This document shows positions 59,479-64,000 of a stretch of 64,000 nucleotides of DNA, piece after piece. Where the stretch lies: contig CM070876.1 of assembly GCA_036365515.1 (NCBI GenBank), forward strand, positions 38,277,195-38,341,194. The letters run 5' to 3'. The stretch comes from Torymus aiolomorphi. Lineage: Eukaryota; Arthropoda; Insecta; Hymenoptera; Torymidae. Both the position numbers and the translations under genes were made by a program. Each line of letters starts with the position of its first letter. Position 1 is the stretch's first letter. The notes below the pieces were generated by a model. That model saw nothing but the letters and a program-made list of their open reading frames with translations, had not been told where the DNA came from and did no database searches.

Positions 59479-62400
59479 ATGTTCGCGATAATGCCGATGG
59501 AGACAGAGGGGCACGGCAGGGAGTTCGGCCGCCGGCAGAAGATGCGTGCCAAATGCACCGTCGAGTTCGTCTGCAAGTACTGCCAGCGACGCTTCACCAA
59601 GCCCTACAACCTCATGATACACGAGCGCAGCCACAAGGACGACGTGACCTTCACCTGCGAGGTCTGCGGCAAGTCCTTTAAGCGCCAGGACAACCTCAAA
59701 CAGCACAGGTAACAGGCACACGCCCACACCTTCACTTTGACTCTCCGACACTTTTTCACTTTTCTCTCTCTCTCGCTCTCACTCACATACTCGCGCGTAC
59801 TCTTTTTTCTCGTCTCGCACTTCGGTAAATCAGCCTTTTACGCGTCAGTCGCCGACGAAAAATGTATCGCCGAGGCCACGCCGCTCCGCGCACTGTGAAA
59901 TATGTGCACCGTGGCGCGGAGATAAGCGAGATTTCCGCCAATGGCTCTCTGTGCGTCGGTCTGTGACTTTTTCGCGAATATCGCGCGCTCGGCAACCGGA
60001 CGCAAAAGGCTGGCTCTTACCGCGGTGCATACGCGCAACGCTCGAAGGTGGCCCGATGGAGCACATCCAGATCATCGCCAGGCGCACGGGCTATTCTCGC
60101 GATATGACAATGGCTGGCGCGCGCGAGAGTACGTAAGATCAATAACTACTCGGGAGGAGTTGAGCCTCGCGAATGAGGAAAACCGGTTTGTCGACTCTGT
60201 CTGTCCGAGAGCGCGACGTTCCTTCGTTTTTCTCCTCAGCGTCTCATTCTCTCTCTCTTTTTGCGCGCGCACGTACGATCCTTCCTCCTTTTTTCGCGGA
60301 ACACGCGATTGCGCGACAATTAAAAATGGCATTGCCGCGAGCATGCCGCGTAATGGAGGAGGAGAGCGCGTGTCGCGCCCGCGCGTCCTCGACGTGGCGC
60401 TAAGTGTGTAATTAGACGACGTGGAATTGCTCATACGATGATGAGAGATACGCGCGTAAAGTGCCATGGCGACTTCCTTCTGGGCCACCTTATCGATTGT
60501 TTGTGCTCGTGAATAATACTTTGAAAGAGCGTAGAATGAACTGATTTTTCTTAAAAAAAAAAAATTCATATATTACCATCATTATTTGATGATCAAGCAA
60601 TCTACACTGAGAGAAGGATTTGGTTACTGTTAACATAGCATTGTAACTATTAACATGCGTATGTTTAGATATGTCCAAATATGCGCATTGTAACATTTAA
60701 CTTACAATATGTTACTGGTAAAAATTGATATTGTAATAGTTACTATATTGAGTTTTACCGTCAAAATCTTCCCTATTCAAATATAGGATATTGTAACAGT
60801 TACAATATTGCAGTTTTAATCAAATAGATAAATATTTTAACTATAAAAATATTCTTCTCTCAGTGTAACCTTTCAGAATTGATCGCACTTTGAAACAAGT
60901 TACGCGTTCATCCTGCGCTTTTCCAAAGTAAAACTTCATTAGATTTATTTATAGATGTAACACAATCTTCGTTCTCAGTGGCTACAATGAACTTGAAGTG
61001 GCAAAAGATCTTTGCTCGTCGTAATCCGCACGTTTTCACGCGCGCACATTGCGTAATCCATCTGAGAACGAAATTAACAAGATTTGCACTTGCACGAAAA
61101 AAAATATATATATATTTCTGATATTAATGACTGTAACATAGCAAAAAATAACGTACTTATCTCTTGGAATGATTAGCATGAGGACACACACCATAACACG
61201 ACTTGTAGAATTATACTTAATGACCCATACGATGACTACGTCATAGGATTATCCCACTTATTGCCTCAAATTACGTATACGCGACGCATCGTGCAGAGAA
61301 GTGGTACCGAAAAATGAGACAGAGACGCGAGTTCTGCAGTTCGACACAAATTTCCATGCCGCCGTACAATCGTGCACTTAGTTACATTCTTGTGTAATTA
61401 TAATTATTTATTAGCCATGTGCAAGGTCGATTTGTAGATATCTGTTGTTGAATATTTACATTTAATATATGTACCAACGTAGTTCATAAATTTTATTCTC
61501 GTTAAACATAAAGTAACGTTAGCACTTAACACACTTTGTAATTACTCGTGAGTTTTACGAGCATTTTAACCAAATTCCTGTGCATTATTAATAACTTTCT
61601 TACGCGAGAACGTACATTGAGATAAAAATCTAGATTGAAAAAAATCTTGTTTATTCAGATAATCACAATAAAGGCACGTTGCCAAGATTTACTGGGCGCG
61701 CCGGCAGACTAATGCTGCGAATAGAAGCATCAAGATCATAAAAGCCAGCGCCAAATTGTATAGTTTCGCGGGGGTATAGGTCTCCTCGCGGCGAATGGCT
61801 CGCGAGAATGCAACTTTGAAAATCGTCTAAAATTGATCGTCGAGTCTCGTCGCAAATCACCGTCGGCGGCGGCGGCGGCGAGGGTCAGGGGCAGCCGCCA
61901 CCGCCGGCCGCCCCGCTCGCGGCAAACCGCCCGCGAGATGATATTTTCCGTCGGACGCGCGCGCGACACGTAACCTATAAATCAGAAGGATAACGCGCAG
62001 ATCGTATAACGACGAACGTTAAAACTGGCGCGTGCGCATAACTCTGTCTCATTCTGTCCCTCTCTCTCTCTCTTTCGCGGACGCACGAGCTGTCTCTGTC
62101 TCGGGTCCCCTTGAGACGATCAACGCTCTGCTGCGCGTGCGGCGCGTGTGCGGCACACATGCGCAGACACGCGTGCGCAAAACCTCGTGCGGTCTCTCCC
62201 TTCTGGTACAGCTAATGGATACCTTGTGTGTAATGGCGGTGGTCTTGTTTTTTTCTCTTCTGTTGTAGATGTGGGTGGCGGTGAGCGGGAGCTCGCTCGG
62301 AACCTCCTGCCTTCTCACGCATTCTCACACACAGACACACGCCGCACACGCACGCACACACTCACACGCGCGAAACTGTTCAAAAGACAGCGCGCTATAA

Positions 62401-63401
62401 AACAATGAGAAAGAGAAAAAAAGGCCGAAAAGAAAGAAAAACAAAAAATGATATACCTAGTATATCTGCCACCCCCAGAACCCCACGCCCGACCACCACT
62501 CCGCTATACATGCATTCAAAGCTTTGTTCGCCATGCCACATTTTCGCGCGCGCGCACTTTTTATAAACTTGAGCCTTTCTTATTAGTCGAGCGCGTCGCG
62601 TCGCGTTTTTAAGTTTTTATTGTTTTTTTTTGTTTATTGCCTCTGCTTGTTACATTCTCCCCTTGATTTGACCCTATGCCCAGACTCTACCCCGCATGCC
62701 GCATACTCTGCACTCTGATACTAACACTATGTACTTTGGACGTGGGAAGTGATAAAAGATGAACGGTCAGTTTCGATTGCGCATTAATATATATGTGAAT
62801 GGCGACGCAACGTTGACGTGAGATATATGTATCGAAGCACCGCTCGGCGAGAGAGCTTTCGCAAAGAGTCGCGTCTGCATCCTCGAGAGCACGAACGACA
62901 CGGGCCAGCGCGGTTATTATTGTAACTTTGCACGACTGTGATATTTACGATTGTTTTCTATTTTTTTTCTTTTTGTTTTGTTCTCTCCTTCTGTGGTACT
63001 TCTTGTTTTCAAAGAAACCGTCTCTGCAGCCCCTAGTGCGTAGTAGAACTTTGGTTTTGATATGTTATTTATATGTACGTAGTTTGCGCGACTGGCCAGA
63101 AACGCGTTCCGTGCTGCGGCTCGAGGGCACTCGCGACGACGAAGAGCTTTCCCGCCGACAGTGACGATGCATCATGTATATGGGTATAATGAAACTTAAC
63201 ACTAACAAAATGATTGAAAAAAAAAATATTAAAAGAACGCAAAAAGCAGTAAAAAAAAAGAAATATTGCCGACAGCACAGCAGCACATCCTCTCACCTCT
63301 CGTTTTGGCACGATCTCTGTTCCAGGAGCATACACTCCGTTCCCTACAAGGGTTCCAACGGCTACTCGAATGGCTATTCGAATGGCTACTCTAGGTACTA
63401 G
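59479..63401 (+). CDS. drm: Drumstick-like zinc-finger protein (odd-skipped family), two coding exons
   Basis: Coding exon 1 is 59479-59708 and exon 2 is 63326-63401; the donor is CACAG|GTAACA and the acceptor CTGTTCCAG. Together they encode 101 residues. I chose the ATG at 59479 because MFAIMPMETE and the short basic lead FGRRQKMRAKC resemble drumstick; an in-frame ATG at 59389 would add 30 unrelated residues. Finger 1 is C32-x2-C35-x12-H48-x3-H52 and contains RRFTKPYNLMIHER, the odd-family signature. Finger 2 is C60-x2-C63-x12-H76-x3-H80, and H80 comes from exon 2 (SIHS). The tail is a Gly-Tyr-Ser repeat (NGYS three times). Odd-family proteins are nuclear; drumstick acts in gut and leg patterning by relieving repression by Lines on Bowl. 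The short length separates it from odd, sob and bowl. Confidence 0.86.
59709..63325 (+). other. Intron of the drumstick-like gene
   Basis: 3,617 bases with GT-AG ends. It contains a 261-bp MITE (60605-60865), AT-rich DNA to 61.66 kb, then a GC-richer part with a GGCGGC run (61862-61880) and CA/CG-rich runs (62330-62370). No further coding exon with family resemblance was seen. Confidence 0.75.
60605..60865. mobile_element. 261-bp MITE with CACTGAGAGAA inverted ends, in the drm intron
   Basis: The left end CACTGAGAGAAGGAT and right end ATTCTTCTCTCAGTG are inverted copies, flanked by TA on both sides (60603-60604, 60866-60867). The inside is AT-rich, with repeated GTAACAGTTAC/GTTACAATA phrases. 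No ORF. Confidence 0.78.
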
Positions 63402-64000
63402 AAGCCATGCGGCCAACTCGCCAGTGCCCCCCTATCTTCCTACCTAAGCACCCCTCCCTCTGCACACTCTTCTCTATCCAACACCTACCCGTTCGTAAAC
63501 AATGTAGATTATACCTTTTCACACATAGATGAAAAAAAAAGAAACGATCCCAATGACGATCCCAGTGTTTGAACCTTCTCACTTTGGCAGTATGTCCGTT
63601 CGCTGTTGTTCGTCGTCGTCGGACACGCGCGACGCAAACGTGCTAACGCTATTTAGGTACCGGCGCTGATTGACGCGGGACCTTTCGTTGCAAAAAGAAA
63701 CTCCCGCGCTCTCGCTAGTCCAGCAGTCCCACTCTCACATCTGTCTCTATCGCTCTATCTGTCTGTCTGTCTGTTTACTCTCGCCACTTTTCTGTGTCTC
63801 TCCACCTGTTTTCTCTCTCTCTCGACACGCATCTTCATCTCCCCCTGATCCCGCATAAAAAGCATGTCCCGCACTCTTGTCCTGGCTAAACACCGAGCAG
63901 AAGAAGCATCAGCAGAGAGTCGCCATCGCTAGCAGCAACAGCCAGCAAACATCGACGCTGCAGCAGGGAAGAGCGCGCGAGAAGGAGGGAGTATAGTCGA
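63402..64000 (+). other. Probable 3' untranslated region or downstream sequence of drm
   Basis: No AATAAA or ATTAAA signal lies between the drm stop and the window end, so the transcript probably ends beyond it. CAG/AGC-rich sequence near 63890-63960 could belong to another transcript starting further right. Frames here have no recognisable domain. Confidence 0.35.

Noticed and set aside
58777..59751. 324-residue frame on the - strand overlapping the drumstick exon
   Set aside because: Antisense of the conserved zinc-finger exon and its GC-rich leader; its residues show no domain.

Overview
This window looks like insect nuclear DNA, most likely from a hymenopteran; that is an inference from style, not proof. 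The grounds are very AT-rich intergenic DNA alternating with GC- and CpG-rich blocks, abundant CA, GA, CT and TAA microsatellites, genes split by short GT-AG introns, and dense eukaryotic mobile elements. There are no bacterial operons, no CRISPR array and no rRNA genes.

Only one host gene is convincing. It is a drumstick (drm)-like member of the odd-skipped C2H2 zinc-finger family on the + strand near the right end. Coding exon 1 is 59479-59708, a 3.6 kb intron follows, and the last coding exon is 63326-63401. The splice restores the second zinc finger and gives 101 residues. It sits in a GC-rich domain (about 55.4-64.0 kb) with a TATA-type promoter candidate. Further GC-rich blocks at 26.2-28.3, 29.7-30.7, 34.8-35.3 and 37.3-39.3 kb hold no convincing exons and may be regulatory DNA.

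The left 6.7 kb is a repeat complex. A 143-144-bp satellite is interrupted by a rearranged Ty1/copia relic on the - strand and by a 1.93-kb insertion with TG...CA ends. A frameshifted ORF of an unnamed transposon type follows (6.7-7.8 kb). Next come microsatellite-bearing repeats, a palindromic MITE pair, and a duplicated 5'-leader-like module carrying a hammerhead-ribozyme-like core (11.8 kb).

The most interesting object is a 6.65-kb DNA transposon at 14864-21509. It has about 215-bp terminal inverted repeats rich in a TATATTGCA motif. A three-exon EnSpm/CACTA-type transposase on the - strand and a four-exon BEN-domain-like protein on the + strand diverge from a 145-bp shared promoter region. 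Both are recently broken: one frameshift in the transposase; two frameshifts and one stop in the BEN gene.

The 23.8-54.4 kb stretch is dominated by large palindromic elements (23.8-25.4, 42.6-43.7, 48.1-48.5, 52.05-52.59, 53.65-54.36 kb), several nested MITEs with TTAA target duplications, a Jockey-like LINE relic (46.3-49.0 kb), and several copies of a repeat family that always carries a CA microsatellite at the same internal place. In two palindromes a TTAA MITE lies in one arm while the other arm still shows the unoccupied site, giving an internal record of insertion order.
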